Source: Peptoclostridium acidaminophilum DSM 3953 (GTDB lineage Bacteria > Bacillota > Clostridia > Peptostreptococcales > Peptostreptococcaceae). From it: a stretch of 64,000 nt of DNA. The stretch is taken from NCBI RefSeq assembly GCF_000597865.1, contig NZ_CP007452.1, forward strand, positions 689,183 through 753,182, in the 5' to 3' direction. Positions 8,902-23,108 of the stretch are shown in pieces. The first letter of the stretch is position 1; the number at the start of each line of letters is the position of its first letter. Under the pieces are notes generated by a model, which had not been told where the DNA came from, did not search any database, and saw nothing but the letters and a program-made list of their open reading frames with translations. A program made the translations under genes and the position numbers.

Positions 8902-8930
8902 ATTATATCATTTTTAATGAGTTGAATCAA
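8902..8930 (-). promoter_or_regulatory. Sigma-A type promoter of the formate/nitrite channel gene
   Basis: On the minus strand TTGATT (8930-8925) and TATAAT (8907-8902) are separated by exactly 17 bp. The predicted start lies about 65 nt upstream of the TTG start codon. Confidence 0.7.
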
Positions 8931-8942
8931 TTGTAATGTCAT

Positions 8943-13386
<4,444 letters not shown>

Positions 13387-13474
13387 AAAGATGTCCCGAG
13401 CAACTGGATTATTAGGCTTAAAAAAGGTATAATTTTTAATGTTAGGTTATTTAACAAAAGGGAGGAGTGAAATA

Positions 13475-13759
13475 ATGATAGATAAGGATGTCATTGCCCA
13501 CATAGCCCATCTCTCGAGACTAGAGATAAAGGATGAGGAAGTCCAGGGGTACATGGAAAAGATAAACAGCATACTTTCATACGTGGAAAATCTTCAAAGC
13601 GTCAATACTGAAAATGTAGACATAACTTACAATACAAACAACAGCTTCAACGCATTCAGAGATGATGCTATAACCTTGTCAATGCCAAGAGAAGACGTGC
13701 TTATGAATGCTCCTGACAGTGAAATGGGATGCTTCAAAGTGCCAAAAGTACTAGAATAA
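13475..13759 (+). CDS. gatC: Asp-tRNA(Asn)/Glu-tRNA(Gln) amidotransferase subunit C
   Basis: 94 residues beginning MIDKDVIAHIAHLSRLEI, the standard GatC N-terminus, and ending in the usual segment near FKVPKVLE. ATG 13475 follows GGGAGGAG. GatC stabilises the GatA-GatB pair that converts misacylated Glu-tRNA(Gln) or Asp-tRNA(Asn) to the amidated form. It is the first gene of gatCAB; the gatA start is 17 nt downstream. A TATAAT at 13426-13431 upstream could be the operon's -10 box, but the -35 is poor. Confidence 0.95.
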   Translation: MIDKDVIAHIAHLSRLEIKDEEVQGYMEKINSILSYVENLQSVNTENVDITYNTNNSFNAFRDDAITLSMPREDVLMNAPDSEMGCFKVPKVLE

Positions 13760-13776
13760 TAAGGCGGGTGAAAACT

Positions 13777-15237
13777 TTGAATATATACGATTTGAGCCTT
13801 GCTCAGGTTTCGAGCATGTTAAAAAATGGAGAAATAAGCGCATATGAGCTCACAAAAGCCAGCATAGAAAGAACAAAGGACATAGAGCCGAAACTTGATT
13901 CATTCCTTAGCATAACAGATGAGCTTGCGCTAGCCCAGGCTAAGGCAGTCGATGAAAAGAGAGCTTCTGGAGAAGCGCTATCCGACATAGCCGGAATACC
14001 AATGGCTATAAAGGACAACATATGCACAAAGGGCATAAAAACTACATGTGCGTCAAAAATGTTGGAAAACTTCGTTCCGCCGTACAATGCGACCGTAGTT
14101 GACAAGCTCTTTGAGAAAGGCGCCGTGCTTGTTGGAAAAACGAATCTTGATGAGTTTGCAATGGGAGGCTCGACAGAAAACTCGGCATTCAAGCCTACAA
14201 GGAATCCATGGGATACTTCAAGAGTTCCAGGCGGTTCTTCGGGCGGTTCGGCTGCTTCTGTCGCAGGACGTCAGGTGTTCTACGCTCTGGGTTCTGACAC
14301 TGGCGGCTCGGTAAGGGAGCCGGCATCATTTACGGGAATAGTGGGCCTCAAGCCTACATACGGCAGGATATCAAGATATGGACTTGTGGCGTTCGGTTCG
14401 TCGCTCGATCAGATAGGTATTTTTTCAAGGGATGTTGAAGATTGCGCCATGGTGCTTTCACATATGGCAGGCAAGGACAGAATGGACGGAACGAGTGTTG
14501 ATGTTCCAGTGCCTGACTATGCAGGCGAGCTTTCAGGTAACGTAAAGGGAATGAAAGTCGGAGTGCCAAAGGAGCTTCTGGGCGAGGGCGTCAATCAGGA
14601 TGTGAAAAATGCAATAGTGGCCGCTCTTGAAAAGCTCAAGGAGCAAGGCGTTGAGTGGGAAGAAATATCAATGCCCAACCTCAAGTACAGCATAGAGACA
14701 TATTATATAATAGCTCCGTGTGAGGCCAGCTCTAACCTTGCAAGATATGACGGCATAAGATACGGCTTCAGGACAGGCGATTTCGAGACCCTCGAGGAGC
14801 TTTACAAGAGGACAAGAAGCGAAGGCTTCGGTGAAGAGGTAAAAAGAAGGATAATGATTGGAACATACGCACTCAGCGCCGGATACTACGATGCTTACTA
14901 CAAAAAGGCGCTCAAGGTGAGAACTCTTATAAAGAACGACTTCATGAACGCATATGAAAAGTATGATGCAATAATAACCCCTACCGCGCCTAACACGGCA
15001 TACAAGCTGGGAGAGAAGATAGGAGATCCGCTGTCTATGTATATGGAGGACCTGTGCACGATACCGGTAAACATGGCTGGCCTTCCAGGCCTTTCGATTC
15101 CATGCGGGCTTGACTCGAACGGCATGCCAATAGGAATGCAGATAATAGGCAAGCATTTCGACGAAGCAGGCATACTGAGGCTTGCGAAAGCGTATGAAAA
15201 TGTAAGCGGATTCAAAAATTTAAAGGCTGACATATAG
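13777..15237 (+). CDS. gatA: Asp-tRNA(Asn)/Glu-tRNA(Gln) amidotransferase subunit A
   Basis: 486 residues from a TTG start at 13777, chosen for the AAGGCGGGTG at good spacing and because the protein then begins MNIYDLSLAQ. The amidase signature is intact: catalytic lysine in AIKDNICTKG, and the Ser-cisSer pair in the glycine/serine-rich stretch RVPGGSSGGSAAS followed by GSDTGGSVREPAS. GatA releases ammonia from glutamine and passes it to GatB through a tunnel. It sits between gatC and gatB. Confidence 0.96.
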   Translation: MNIYDLSLAQVSSMLKNGEISAYELTKASIERTKDIEPKLDSFLSITDELALAQAKAVDEKRASGEALSDIAGIPMAIKDNICTKGIKTTCASKMLENFVPPYNATVVDKLFEKGAVLVGKTNLDEFAMGGSTENSAFKPTRNPWDTSRVPGGSSGGSAASVAGRQVFYALGSDTGGSVREPASFTGIVGLKPTYGRISRYGLVAFGSSLDQIGIFSRDVEDCAMVLSHMAGKDRMDGTSVDVPVPDYAGELSGNVKGMKVGVPKELLGEGVNQDVKNAIVAALEKLKEQGVEWEEISMPNLKYSIETYYIIAPCEASSNLARYDGIRYGFRTGDFETLEELYKRTRSEGFGEEVKRRIMIGTYALSAGYYDAYYKKALKVRTLIKNDFMNAYEKYDAIITPTAPNTAYKLGEKIGDPLSMYMEDLCTIPVNMAGLPGLSIPCGLDSNGMPIGMQIIGKHFDEAGILRLAKAYENVSGFKNLKADI

Positions 15238-15249
15238 GAGGTGAATGCT

Positions 15250-16680
15250 TTGAAATATACTACTCTAATAGGGCTTGAGATACACTGCGAGCTTTCAACA
15301 AAGAGCAAGATATTCTGCGGCTGCAAGAATGAATTCGGCGCAGATGTTAATACATGCTGCTGCCCGGTATGTCTTGGACTGCCAGGAGCTCTGCCTGTTC
15401 TAAACGAAAAGGTGCTCGAATATGCATCAATGGCTGGAATGGCTCTGAACTGCGAAATTACAAGGCGTTCAAAAATGGACAGGAAAAACTATTTCTATCC
15501 CGACCTTGTGAAGGCATACCAGATATCCCAATACGATATACCGCTATGCACAGACGGCTATATAGACATAACAGACGAGGAAGGCGACAAGAAAAAGATA
15601 AGAATACAGAGGATACACATAGAAGAGGATACGGGAAAATCAATGCACGATACTCATGGCGACACACTGCTTGACTACAACAGATCAGGCGTGCCCCTCA
15701 TCGAGATAGTTACATATCCCGACATGAACTCGCCTGCCCAGGCTTTGAGCTTCCTTGAAAAGCTAAAGGAGACGCTCCTGTTTACTGAGATTTCGGACGT
15801 CAAGATGGAGCAAGGCTCTCTAAGGTGCGACATAAACGTCAACGTGGTAAGGGATGACGGAGTCAGAACCAAGATAGTCGAGATAAAAAACCTAAACTCG
15901 TTCAAGGCTGCGTTCAAGGCCGCAGAGTACGAGCAGCAAAGGCACATTGAACTGCTTGAAAAGGGTGAGGACAGCAAGAAGGAAACGAGAAGATGGGACG
16001 ATGTACAAAACATCACAATATCGATGAGGAGCAAGGAGACCGCGGACGACTACAGGTATTTCCCTGAGCCGGACGTAGTCGACATAGTTCTCGACGATGA
16101 GTTCATAAACAAGGTAAGGAGCCAGCTGCCCGAGCTTCCTGACGCAAAGAGGGCAAGGCTTATGGCGGAGTATGAAATACCAGAATACGATGCCAAGGTG
16201 CTTACTGCATCAAAGGAAGTGTCAAACTACTTCGAGGACATGCTAAAGCTTATAGACAATCCAAAGCTTGTGAGCAACTGGATTATGACAGAGCTTCTAA
16301 GAAGGGTCAATGAGGAAGAGGTTGCCCTTTCGGCGCTCAAGTTTGAAAAACAGGATTTTGCAAAGCTTCTGGAGCTTATAGCATCTGGAACAATAAACAA
16401 CAACGCGGGCAAGAAGGTGTTCAGAGAAATGTTCGAGCTGGGCAAAAAGCCGGAGGACATCATAAAGGAACAAGGCCTTGTCCAGATACAGGATGAGGAT
16501 GCAATCAAGAACATAGTAGAGGATGTGCTTGGCAGGAATCCTCAGTCTATAGAGGATTTCAAAAATGGCAAGGATAAGGCGCTCGGATTCCTTGTGGGAC
16601 AGGTTATGAAGGAAAGCAAGGGAAAAGCCAATCCGCAGCTTGCAAACAAGCTGATAATGGAGATTATTCAAAGCAAATAG
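15250..16680 (+). CDS. gatB: Asp-tRNA(Asn)/Glu-tRNA(Gln) amidotransferase subunit B
   Basis: 476 residues from TTG 15250; AGGAGG ends 7 nt before it, while the alternative GTG 15241 lies inside that ribosome site. The N-terminal catalytic cradle domain has LIGLEIHCELST, a zinc-type cysteine cluster (CGCKNEF...CCCPVCLG) and the kinase motif around DYNRSGVPLIEIVT. The helical and YqeY-like tail domains end at LANKLIMEIIQSK. GatB phosphorylates the misacylated tRNA and transfers the ammonia. It is the last gene of the operon. Confidence 0.96.
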   Translation: MKYTTLIGLEIHCELSTKSKIFCGCKNEFGADVNTCCCPVCLGLPGALPVLNEKVLEYASMAGMALNCEITRRSKMDRKNYFYPDLVKAYQISQYDIPLCTDGYIDITDEEGDKKKIRIQRIHIEEDTGKSMHDTHGDTLLDYNRSGVPLIEIVTYPDMNSPAQALSFLEKLKETLLFTEISDVKMEQGSLRCDINVNVVRDDGVRTKIVEIKNLNSFKAAFKAAEYEQQRHIELLEKGEDSKKETRRWDDVQNITISMRSKETADDYRYFPEPDVVDIVLDDEFINKVRSQLPELPDAKRARLMAEYEIPEYDAKVLTASKEVSNYFEDMLKLIDNPKLVSNWIMTELLRRVNEEEVALSALKFEKQDFAKLLELIASGTINNNAGKKVFREMFELGKKPEDIIKEQGLVQIQDEDAIKNIVEDVLGRNPQSIEDFKNGKDKALGFLVGQVMKESKGKANPQLANKLIMEIIQSK

Positions 16681-16714
16681 CAGCCAGGCAGTTTTAATTT
16701 AACAGAAAACAGAC

Positions 16715-16750
16715 AAAAAAGACAGGAGTATTATTTGCCTGTCTTTTTTG
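16715..16750 (+). terminator. Terminator of gatCAB
   Basis: AAAAAAGACAGG pairs with CCTGTCTTTTTT around an 11-nt loop, 35 nt after the gatB stop. Confidence 0.88.
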
Positions 16751-16850
16751 TAATGAAATAAAGTGGATTTTTATGTATCGTGATATGTAAAAATTAAAGG
16801 AAGGCGCCTTTATTATTTTTTGCTCAGAAAAAGAAGAGGGGGTGTTGCTA

Positions 16851-17768
16851 GTGGCAAGGTTTATATTAAGCAGAATCGTATCGATGGTCGTGACTATTTT
16901 CCTGATCATCACCGTGACATTTTTCCTTATGCATGCCATACCGGGAGGGCCTTTTGCAAGCGAAAAGAAGCTTCCCGAGGCCATAGAAAAGGCTCTTGAA
17001 GAGAAATACCATCTGAACGATCCACTGCACAAGCAGTACATAGACTATCTGCTTGGCGTTACAAAGGGAGATTTCGGTCCTTCATTCAAGCTCAAGGGGC
17101 AGAATGTAAGTGATATCATAGCCGACAGATTCCCTGTTTCGGCGCAGCTTGGAGGAATAGCCCTGGGGCTTATACTGCTTGCGGGAATACCGATGGGGAT
17201 AGCCGCAGCCTTAAAGCAGGGAACATGGGTGGACAGCGCAGTAATGTTCCTGGCCATAGTGGGGGTAACGATACCTAGCTTTATAATTTCTGCCGTTATG
17301 ATATACGTATTTAGCGTCCAGCTGGGCTGGCTGCCGCCAGCAAGATGGGGGAGACCAGACCAGATGATAATGCCTGGCATTGCACTGGCTGCCTATTCCA
17401 TGGCCTTTGTTGCAAGGCTTACGCGTTCAAGCATGCTGGAGGTAATATCGCAGGATTATATAAGAACGGCAAGAGCTAAAGGTCTCAGCGAAAAGGTCGT
17501 TGTTTTCAAACACGCGCTCAGGAATGCGCTCATACCGGTAGTGTCATATATAGGTCCGATTGCTGCGGGAATAATGACAGGTTCATTCGTAATAGAAAAG
17601 ATTTTTGCGGTGCCGGGCCTTGGAAGATTCTTTGTCGAGAGCATAAGCAACAGAGACTATACGCTGATAATGGGAGTCACAATATTCTATGCGGCTTTCC
17701 TTGTTGTGATGATACTGGCAGTCGACATAATATATGCTCTGATTGACCCGAGAATAAAGCTTGACTGA
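16851..17768 (+). CDS. oppB: Oligopeptide ABC transporter permease OppB/DppB
   Basis: 305 residues with six membrane segments. The BPD-transport coupling motif EAA-like sequence DYIRTARAKGLSEKVVVFKHALRNALIPV is present at the usual place (about residue 200), and the N-terminal part has the typical first helix and LPEAIEKALEEKYHLNDPL loop. GTG 16851 is favoured because GAGGGGG lies 8 nt upstream; GTG 16842 would add three residues. It pairs with OppC in the membrane. First gene of a five-gene oppBCDFA operon. Confidence 0.92.
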   Translation: MARFILSRIVSMVVTIFLIITVTFFLMHAIPGGPFASEKKLPEAIEKALEEKYHLNDPLHKQYIDYLLGVTKGDFGPSFKLKGQNVSDIIADRFPVSAQLGGIALGLILLAGIPMGIAAALKQGTWVDSAVMFLAIVGVTIPSFIISAVMIYVFSVQLGWLPPARWGRPDQMIMPGIALAAYSMAFVARLTRSSMLEVISQDYIRTARAKGLSEKVVVFKHALRNALIPVVSYIGPIAAGIMTGSFVIEKIFAVPGLGRFFVESISNRDYTLIMGVTIFYAAFLVVMILAVDIIYALIDPRIKLD

Positions 17769-17806
17769 GAATAATATAAACAAGAATAGTGCGAAGAGGT
17801 GTTATT

Positions 17807-18742
17807 ATGTCGGTTGAAAACAAGGATTTGAAAAGCGATTCCATGTGGGCGCTTGTCAGCAAAGAGGAGAAGGATTCTGAGAGAATAGCCAGACCTTCCA
17901 TGACCTATTGGCAGGATGTCTGGAGAATATTCAAGGCAAACAAAGTTGCAATGGGATCTGCATATTTTCTTGTGTTGCTGCTTATAACTGCGGTGTTGGG
18001 GCCGTATTTATCTAAATATTCGTATTCTGACCAGAACCTTATGATGGCGAATCAGCTGCCAAGCGCGCAGCACTGGTTCGGAACAGATGCCCACGGCAGG
18101 GACCTTTTTGTGAGGGTACTGTATGGAGCTAGGATTTCGCTCACGGTAGGGCTTGTGGCTTCTGTAATCAATCTTGTAATAGGTGTGCTCTACGGAGGAA
18201 TATCAGGCTACTTCGGGGGTAAAATAGATAACATAATGATGAGAGCAATAGATATACTCTATACAATACCGCTCATGCTGTACGTCATACTACTTATGGT
18301 TGTATTCGGAAAGGGGGGGCTTGGCAGCATACTCATAGCTCTTGGCCTTGTATACTGGATAGGCATGGCCCGCATAGTAAGAGGGCAGATACTCTCGCTC
18401 AAGGAGCAGGAATATGTGATGGCGGCCAAGACACTTGGGGCAAGCGATTTGAGGATACTCATCAGGCATCTGATACCAAACACGATGGGGCCAATAATAG
18501 TGACGCTGACCATGTCGATACCGACAGCAATATTTACGGAGGCATTCCTATCGTTCATAGGGCTTGGGGTTTCAGCGCCTATGGCTTCATGGGGTGTGCT
18601 TGCAAATGACTCACTCGCAAGCCTTGGCATTTTTCCGCACCTTATGTTTTTCCCTGCGCTTGCCATATCTGTTACTATGCTGGCGTTCAACTTTTTGGGA
18701 GACGGACTCAGGGACGCACTGGATCCGCGTATGCGTAAATAG
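17807..18742 (+). CDS. oppC: Oligopeptide ABC transporter permease OppC/DppC
   Basis: 311 residues from ATG 17807 (GAAGAGGTG upstream). The OppC N-terminal TM domain is visible around residues 45-65, followed by the characteristic HWFGTDAHGRDLFVRVLYGARISL. The coupling motif is EYVMAAKTLGASDLRILIRHLIPN. It forms the transmembrane pore with OppB. Spacing to its neighbours is short (38 and 18 nt). Confidence 0.93.
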   Translation: MSVENKDLKSDSMWALVSKEEKDSERIARPSMTYWQDVWRIFKANKVAMGSAYFLVLLLITAVLGPYLSKYSYSDQNLMMANQLPSAQHWFGTDAHGRDLFVRVLYGARISLTVGLVASVINLVIGVLYGGISGYFGGKIDNIMMRAIDILYTIPLMLYVILLMVVFGKGGLGSILIALGLVYWIGMARIVRGQILSLKEQEYVMAAKTLGASDLRILIRHLIPNTMGPIIVTLTMSIPTAIFTEAFLSFIGLGVSAPMASWGVLANDSLASLGIFPHLMFFPALAISVTMLAFNFLGDGLRDALDPRMRK

Positions 18743-18760
18743 AATTTGGGAGGAACCAGC

Positions 18761-19783
18761 ATGTCAGATAGATTGTTAGACGTTAAAGGTCTCAAGACAT
18801 CGTTTTTCACGCATGTCGGAGAGGTGAAGGCAATAAGAGGAGTAGATTTTCACATAGACAAAGGCGAAGCCCTGGGCATAGTAGGCGAGTCAGGAAGCGG
18901 CAAAACAGTAACCTCAATGTCGATTGTGAGGCTGCTTCAAAAGCCCGGCAAGGTGATCGGCGGGGAGATATTCTTTAGAGGCGAGGACATCATGCAAAAG
19001 GCCGAAAAGGATATGCAGAGCATAAGGGGCAACGAAATAAGCATGATATTTCAGGATCCAATGACCTCGCTCAATCCGGTGTATACGGTTGGAAATCAGA
19101 TTGTAGAAGCCATAGTAAAGCACCAGAAGCTTTCAAAGAGCGATGCCAGGAAAAAAGCTGTAGAGATGCTAAGGCTTGTCGGCATACCATCCCCGGAGAA
19201 AAGGATAGACAACTATCCGCACGAGTTTTCAGGCGGTATGAGGCAAAGAGCCATGATAGCCATGGCGCTCTCGTGCGAGCCCAAGCTGCTCATAGCCGAC
19301 GAGCCGACAACGGCGCTTGATGTGACAATACAGGCCCAGATACTCGAGCTTATGAAGGACTTAAAGGACAGGCTCAATACGTCGATAATACTCATAACAC
19401 ACGACCTTGGAGTAGTGGCCGACCTTTGCAGCCGGATAATAGTAATGTACGGCGGGCTTATCATGGAGGAAGGCTCGGCAGATGACATATTCTACAGGGC
19501 GAAGCATCCATATACGCACGGACTTATTAAATCCATACCAAAGATAACTCAAAAGGGCGATAAGGAAAGGCTTTGTCCTATACCAGGCTCGCCGCCGGAT
19601 CTTTTGAATCCTCCAAAAGGCTGTCCGTTCGCATCAAGATGTGACAGCGCCATGAGAATATGCATGCAGAATATGCCTGAATATAACTTTGTGGCACAGG
19701 GACACAGGGCTGCATGCTGGCTGCTGCACCCAGATGCCCCAAAGAGCGGCTTGGCGTGTTCAGCAGAAGGGGAGGTTAGGTAG
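18761..19783 (+). CDS. oppD: Oligopeptide ABC transporter ATPase OppD/DppD
   Basis: 340 residues from ATG 18761 (GGGAGGA upstream). Walker A GESGSGKT, signature [12 protein letters not shown] and Walker [15 protein letters not shown] are intact. The C-terminal oligopeptide-transporter extension contains the cysteine-rich stretch [18 protein letters not shown], which in this family binds a 4Fe-4S cluster. It ends one base before the oppF start. Confidence 0.95.
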   Translation: MSDRLLDVKGLKTSFFTHVGEVKAIRGVDFHIDKGEALGIVGESGSGKTVTSMSIVRLLQKPGKVIGGEIFFRGEDIMQKAEKDMQSIRGNEISMIFQDPMTSLNPVYTVGNQIVEAIVKHQKLSKSDARKKAVEMLRLVGIPSPEKRIDNYPHEFSGGMRQRAMIAMALSCEPKLLIADEPTTALDVTIQAQILELMKDLKDRLNTSIILITHDLGVVADLCSRIIVMYGGLIMEEGSADDIFYRAKHPYTHGLIKSIPKITQKGDKERLCPIPGSPPDLLNPPKGCPFASRCDSAMRICMQNMPEYNFVAQGHRAACWLLHPDAPKSGLACSAEGEVR

Positions 19784-19784
19784 C

Positions 19785-20771
19785 ATGGCAAATGGATCAA
19801 AAAACCTTTTAGAGATTAGTGGCTTAAAAAAATACTTCCCTGTAAAGCAGGGCTTTCTGGGTTCGAAGACAGGCAATGTTCAGGCAGTAGACGATGTGAC
19901 ATTCACCATGAAAAAGGGCGAGACTCTCGGGCTTGTCGGAGAGTCCGGCTGCGGAAAATCAACAACGGGAAGAACTATAATAAGGCTCTACGAGCCCACA
20001 GCGGGCCAGATAATTTTTGACGGCCAGGACATAGGCAAGCTCAGCCAAAAGCAGCTCCTGCCATACAGAAAAAGGATGCAGATGATATTCCAGGACCCAT
20101 ATGCGTCGCTCAACTCCAGGATGACAGTAGGAGACATTATAGGCGAGCCGCTCGACATTCACGGAATAGCAAAGGGCAATGAAAGAATGGATAGAATTCA
20201 CAATCTGCTTGAAACTGTAGGCCTCAGCGGAGACCATGCCAACAGGTATCCGCACGAGTTTTCAGGCGGCCAAAGGCAGCGTGTGGGAATAGCCAGGGCG
20301 CTTGCAGTGGAGCCGGACTTCATAATAGCAGACGAACCCATATCGGCGCTTGACGTTTCAATACAGGCTCAGGTTGTAAACATGCTCGAGGACCTTAAGG
20401 ACAAGAGGGGGCTTACATACCTGTTCATAGCGCACGATCTTTCGATGGTAAAGCACATATCAGACAGGATAGGGGTAATGTATCTTGGAAAGCTTGTGGA
20501 GATTGCAGGGAGCGATGAGCTCTATTACAAGCCACAGCACCCTTATACTCAGGCGTTGCTTTCGGCGATTCCAGTAGCCGACCCGGACTCTGCAAAGAAA
20601 AGCAGCAGGATAATACTTGAAGGCGACGTGCCATCTCCGCTGAATCCGCCGTTAGGCTGCAGATTCAGGAGCAGGTGCAGATATGCTATGGACATATGTA
20701 AGGAAGCGGAGCCTGTGCTAAGGGATGTCGGAGCGGGACACTGCGTGGCGTGCCACCTTATTGACAGATAG
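19785..20771 (+). CDS. oppF: Oligopeptide ABC transporter ATPase OppF/DppF
   Basis: 328 residues from ATG 19785; GGGGAGG precedes it and the oppD stop is one base upstream. Walker [10 protein letters not shown], signature [12 protein letters not shown] and Walker [15 protein letters not shown] are present, as is the C-terminal cysteine cluster ([17 protein letters not shown]). It forms the ATPase heterodimer with OppD. The gap of 135 nt to oppA is longer than the other spacings, and oppA may have extra transcripts, but no convincing promoter is visible. Confidence 0.95.
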   Translation: MANGSKNLLEISGLKKYFPVKQGFLGSKTGNVQAVDDVTFTMKKGETLGLVGESGCGKSTTGRTIIRLYEPTAGQIIFDGQDIGKLSQKQLLPYRKRMQMIFQDPYASLNSRMTVGDIIGEPLDIHGIAKGNERMDRIHNLLETVGLSGDHANRYPHEFSGGQRQRVGIARALAVEPDFIIADEPISALDVSIQAQVVNMLEDLKDKRGLTYLFIAHDLSMVKHISDRIGVMYLGKLVEIAGSDELYYKPQHPYTQALLSAIPVADPDSAKKSSRIILEGDVPSPLNPPLGCRFRSRCRYAMDICKEAEPVLRDVGAGHCVACHLIDR

Positions 20772-20906
20772 AAACAATCAATAGAATTGTCGAAATAATA
20801 GATAAACCTATTGAAAAGTGCTATAAATATACTATGGAACAGAATCGACAAACAGGTTTCTGGATTTTACCGGAACATGTTATATAAAAAACTGGAGGTA
20901 ATGGCA

Positions 20907-22523
20907 ATGAAAAAAATCATTTCGCTCATTCTTGCAGCCATGCTTATAATGATGTCGTTTGTAGGATGCGGCATCAAGGAGAAAGCAGGCGGTGACGAGA
21001 AAATAATGCGTTATAACCTTTCAAGCCCTACAAAAACTATTGATCCAACTCTCAATATCTCGATAGATGGGGGGATAATAATAGTGAATGCCTTCGAAGG
21101 TCTTATGAGACTAGATGAAAATGATAAGGCAATTCCTGGGATGGCTGAAAAATACGAGGTTTCTGAAGATGGACTTACATACACATTCCATATTAGAGAC
21201 GCACAATGGTCTGATGGAGAGCCTGTAACAGCCAAGGACTTCGAATATTCTTGGAAGAGAGTTCTTGATTCGGCTACAGCTTCCGATTATGCATACCAGA
21301 TGTTCTACTTGAAAAACGGGGAAAAATTCAATGGCAAGCAAGTTGGAGCGGATGAAGTCGGTGTAAAGGCTGTCGATGATAAGACTCTTGAGGTCAAGCT
21401 GGAAGGTCCTGTTCCCTATTTTATTGAACTTACTGCATACCCGACTTATTTTCCTGTAAGACAGGATGTGATTGAAAAGTATGGAGACAAATGGGCTCTG
21501 GAGCCTGAAACATATATATCAAATGGACCTTACAAGGCTGTAAAACTGGAACAGGCGGACGTATTTTCTTTTGAGAAGAACGAGAAATACTATGATGCAA
21601 AACGTGTAAAACTCGATGGGATAGACTATTATTTCATGGAAGAAAAAGCCACTGCAATGGCTTCATTTGAGTCCGGATATGTAGATGGGCTTTACGGAGT
21701 GCCCAGAGAACAGATAGCAAAACTGCAGAAGGAAAATAAAACTGAATTCAAGATATTTCCCAACCTCGGAATATACTTCTATTCTTTTAATGTAAATGTA
21801 GAGCCCATGAACAATCGTAAGGTCAGGCAGGCTCTTTCACTTGCAATAGATAGAAAATCCATAACTCGGGTTATTACTCAAGGCGGAGAAACTGCTGCAA
21901 CAGGTTTTGTGCCGTCTGGAATAAAGGATAGCAGTGGAAACGACTTCAGAGAGATCGGCGGAAATTACGGAATTACTGAGACTGCACAGATAGACAGGGC
22001 AAAACAGCTGCTTGCAGAGGCAGGTTATCCCAACGGCGAAGGCCTCAATACGCTAGAGATTATATACAATACCGATGAAAACCACAAGAAGGTTGCTGAA
22101 GCGATTCAGGAGATGTGGAAGCAAAATCTGGGCATAAATGTAGAACTTTCAAACCAGGAGTGGCAGGTGTTTCAAGACACAATAACCAAAGGTGAATATA
22201 TGATAGCAAGGGACGGATGGTCGGCTGACTATGCGGACCCAATGACGTTCCTGGATCTGTTCATATCTAATAGCGGAAACAACCATCCGCAATGGGAAAA
22301 CGCCGAATTTGACGCGCTGATAAGCAGTGCAAAGAAGGAAAGTGATCAGGGAAAGAGATTCCAGATGATGCATCAAGCTGAAGAAATGATGATGGCAGAT
22401 CAGATAGTAATGCCGGTTTACTATTACACAAATCCAATGATGTTTAAATCATACGTAAAGGATGTAAGAGTATCGCCGCTTGGATTTATATACTTTGACA
22501 ATGCTGATATTGTAAAAGAATAA
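20907..22523 (+). CDS. oppA: Oligopeptide-binding lipoprotein OppA (SBP_bac_5)
   Basis: 538 residues from ATG 20907, 8 nt after GGAGG. The N-terminus is a lipoprotein signal with lipobox FVGC and cysteine 21. The mature protein has the family pattern AEKYEVSEDGLTYTFHIRDAQWSDGEPVTAKDFEYSWKRV near residues 75-115 and RKVRQALSLAIDRKSI near residue 310. It captures peptides outside the membrane and delivers them to OppBC. It is the last gene of the operon, an arrangement that helps give the binding protein its own expression level. Confidence 0.95.
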   Translation: MKKIISLILAAMLIMMSFVGCGIKEKAGGDEKIMRYNLSSPTKTIDPTLNISIDGGIIIVNAFEGLMRLDENDKAIPGMAEKYEVSEDGLTYTFHIRDAQWSDGEPVTAKDFEYSWKRVLDSATASDYAYQMFYLKNGEKFNGKQVGADEVGVKAVDDKTLEVKLEGPVPYFIELTAYPTYFPVRQDVIEKYGDKWALEPETYISNGPYKAVKLEQADVFSFEKNEKYYDAKRVKLDGIDYYFMEEKATAMASFESGYVDGLYGVPREQIAKLQKENKTEFKIFPNLGIYFYSFNVNVEPMNNRKVRQALSLAIDRKSITRVITQGGETAATGFVPSGIKDSSGNDFREIGGNYGITETAQIDRAKQLLAEAGYPNGEGLNTLEIIYNTDENHKKVAEAIQEMWKQNLGINVELSNQEWQVFQDTITKGEYMIARDGWSADYADPMTFLDLFISNSGNNHPQWENAEFDALISSAKKESDQGKRFQMMHQAEEMMMADQIVMPVYYYTNPMMFKSYVKDVRVSPLGFIYFDNADIVKE

Positions 22524-22556
22524 CGAATAATCAAATAGAATTTCAATGAGTCAAAT

Positions 22557-22586
22557 TAAAATGCCCGGCGCTGCCGGGCATTTTGC
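22557..22586. terminator. Bidirectional terminator between oppA and arsR-type gene
   Basis: AATGCCCGGC and GCCGGGCATT form a 10-bp stem with a 3-nt loop, flanked by A/T runs. It separates converging transcripts. Confidence 0.85.
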
Positions 22587-22588
22587 TG

Positions 22589-22948
22589 CTATTTTTCAGA
22601 TATGTGCGAAAGGCCGCAATCGAATATGCTCTTTATGTGCTCATCGTCAAGTGAATAGTATACAACCTTGCCATCTTTCCTGAACTTGACAAGTCTGGCC
22701 TGCTTGAGTATGCGAAGCTGATGCGATACTGCGGAGTGGGTTGCTCCAAGCAGGGCTGCTATGTCGCATACGCACATTTCAGAGCACGAGAGCGCGTGGA
22801 GAATCTTTATCCTGGTCATATCGGCAAACACCTTGAAAAATTCAGAAAGCTCATAAAAAGTGTGCTCCTGGGGCATTTTATCTTTTACTGCAGCCACAAT
22901 CTCCTCGTGAATAAGGGTGGTGCTGCAAAGCTCAATGTTTTTATCCAA
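22589..22948 (-). CDS. ArsR/SmtB family metal-sensing repressor, CadC-like
   Basis: 119 residues from TTG 22948, chosen because GGAGGG lies 6 nt upstream. The winged-helix region has the metal-site motif EMCVCDIAALLG in helix 3 and HSAVSHQLRILKQARLV as the recognition helix. An N-terminal cysteine (IELCSTTL) and the Cys-X-Cys pair resemble the alpha3N cadmium/lead site of CadC. The C-terminal helix keeps the zinc-type alpha5 ligands: Asp and His in LDDEH, then His and Glu in SHISE with CadC spacing. It should leave DNA when Zn, Cd or Pb binds. No efflux pump gene is adjacent. Its own promoter and operator lie directly upstream, so it is probably autoregulated. Confidence 0.88.
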   Translation of the reverse strand: MDKNIELCSTTLIHEEIVAAVKDKMPQEHTFYELSEFFKVFADMTRIKILHALSCSEMCVCDIAALLGATHSAVSHQLRILKQARLVKFRKDGKVVYYSLDDEHIKSIFDCGLSHISEK

Positions 22949-22973
22949 AGTAATCCCTCCGATAAGAAATGTC

Positions 22974-22993
22974 ACGTGAATGAATGTTCATAT
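22974..22993 (-). promoter_or_regulatory. Candidate ArsR/SmtB operator
   Basis: TGAA-N6-TTCA (22977-22990, readable on both strands) is the core of SmtB/CadC operators. It lies just downstream of the -10 box, over the expected transcription start, as a repressor site would. Confidence 0.6.
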
Positions 22994-22999
22994 GTACTC

Positions 23000-23028
23000 A
23001 GTATACTCTTTCTATATAAGCAAGTCAA
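23000..23028 (-). promoter_or_regulatory. Sigma-A type promoter of the ArsR-family gene
   Basis: On the minus strand TTGACT (23028-23023) and TATACT (23005-23000) are separated by 17 bp. This is one of the best promoters in the window. Confidence 0.8.
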
Positions 23029-23076
23029 CCAAAGCAAAAATCAGAACAAGTGGAAGGTTAGTCCCTTAAACGCAAA

Positions 23077-23106
23077 ATGAGCAGGATATTCTTTCCTGCT
23101 CATTAG
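23077..23106 (-). terminator. Terminator of sigI-rsgI
   Basis: AATGAGCAGG and CCTGCTCATT form a 10-bp stem with a 9-nt loop, followed on the minus strand by TTTT. It begins 3 nt after the rsgI stop. Confidence 0.75.
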
Positions 23107-23108
23107 TT

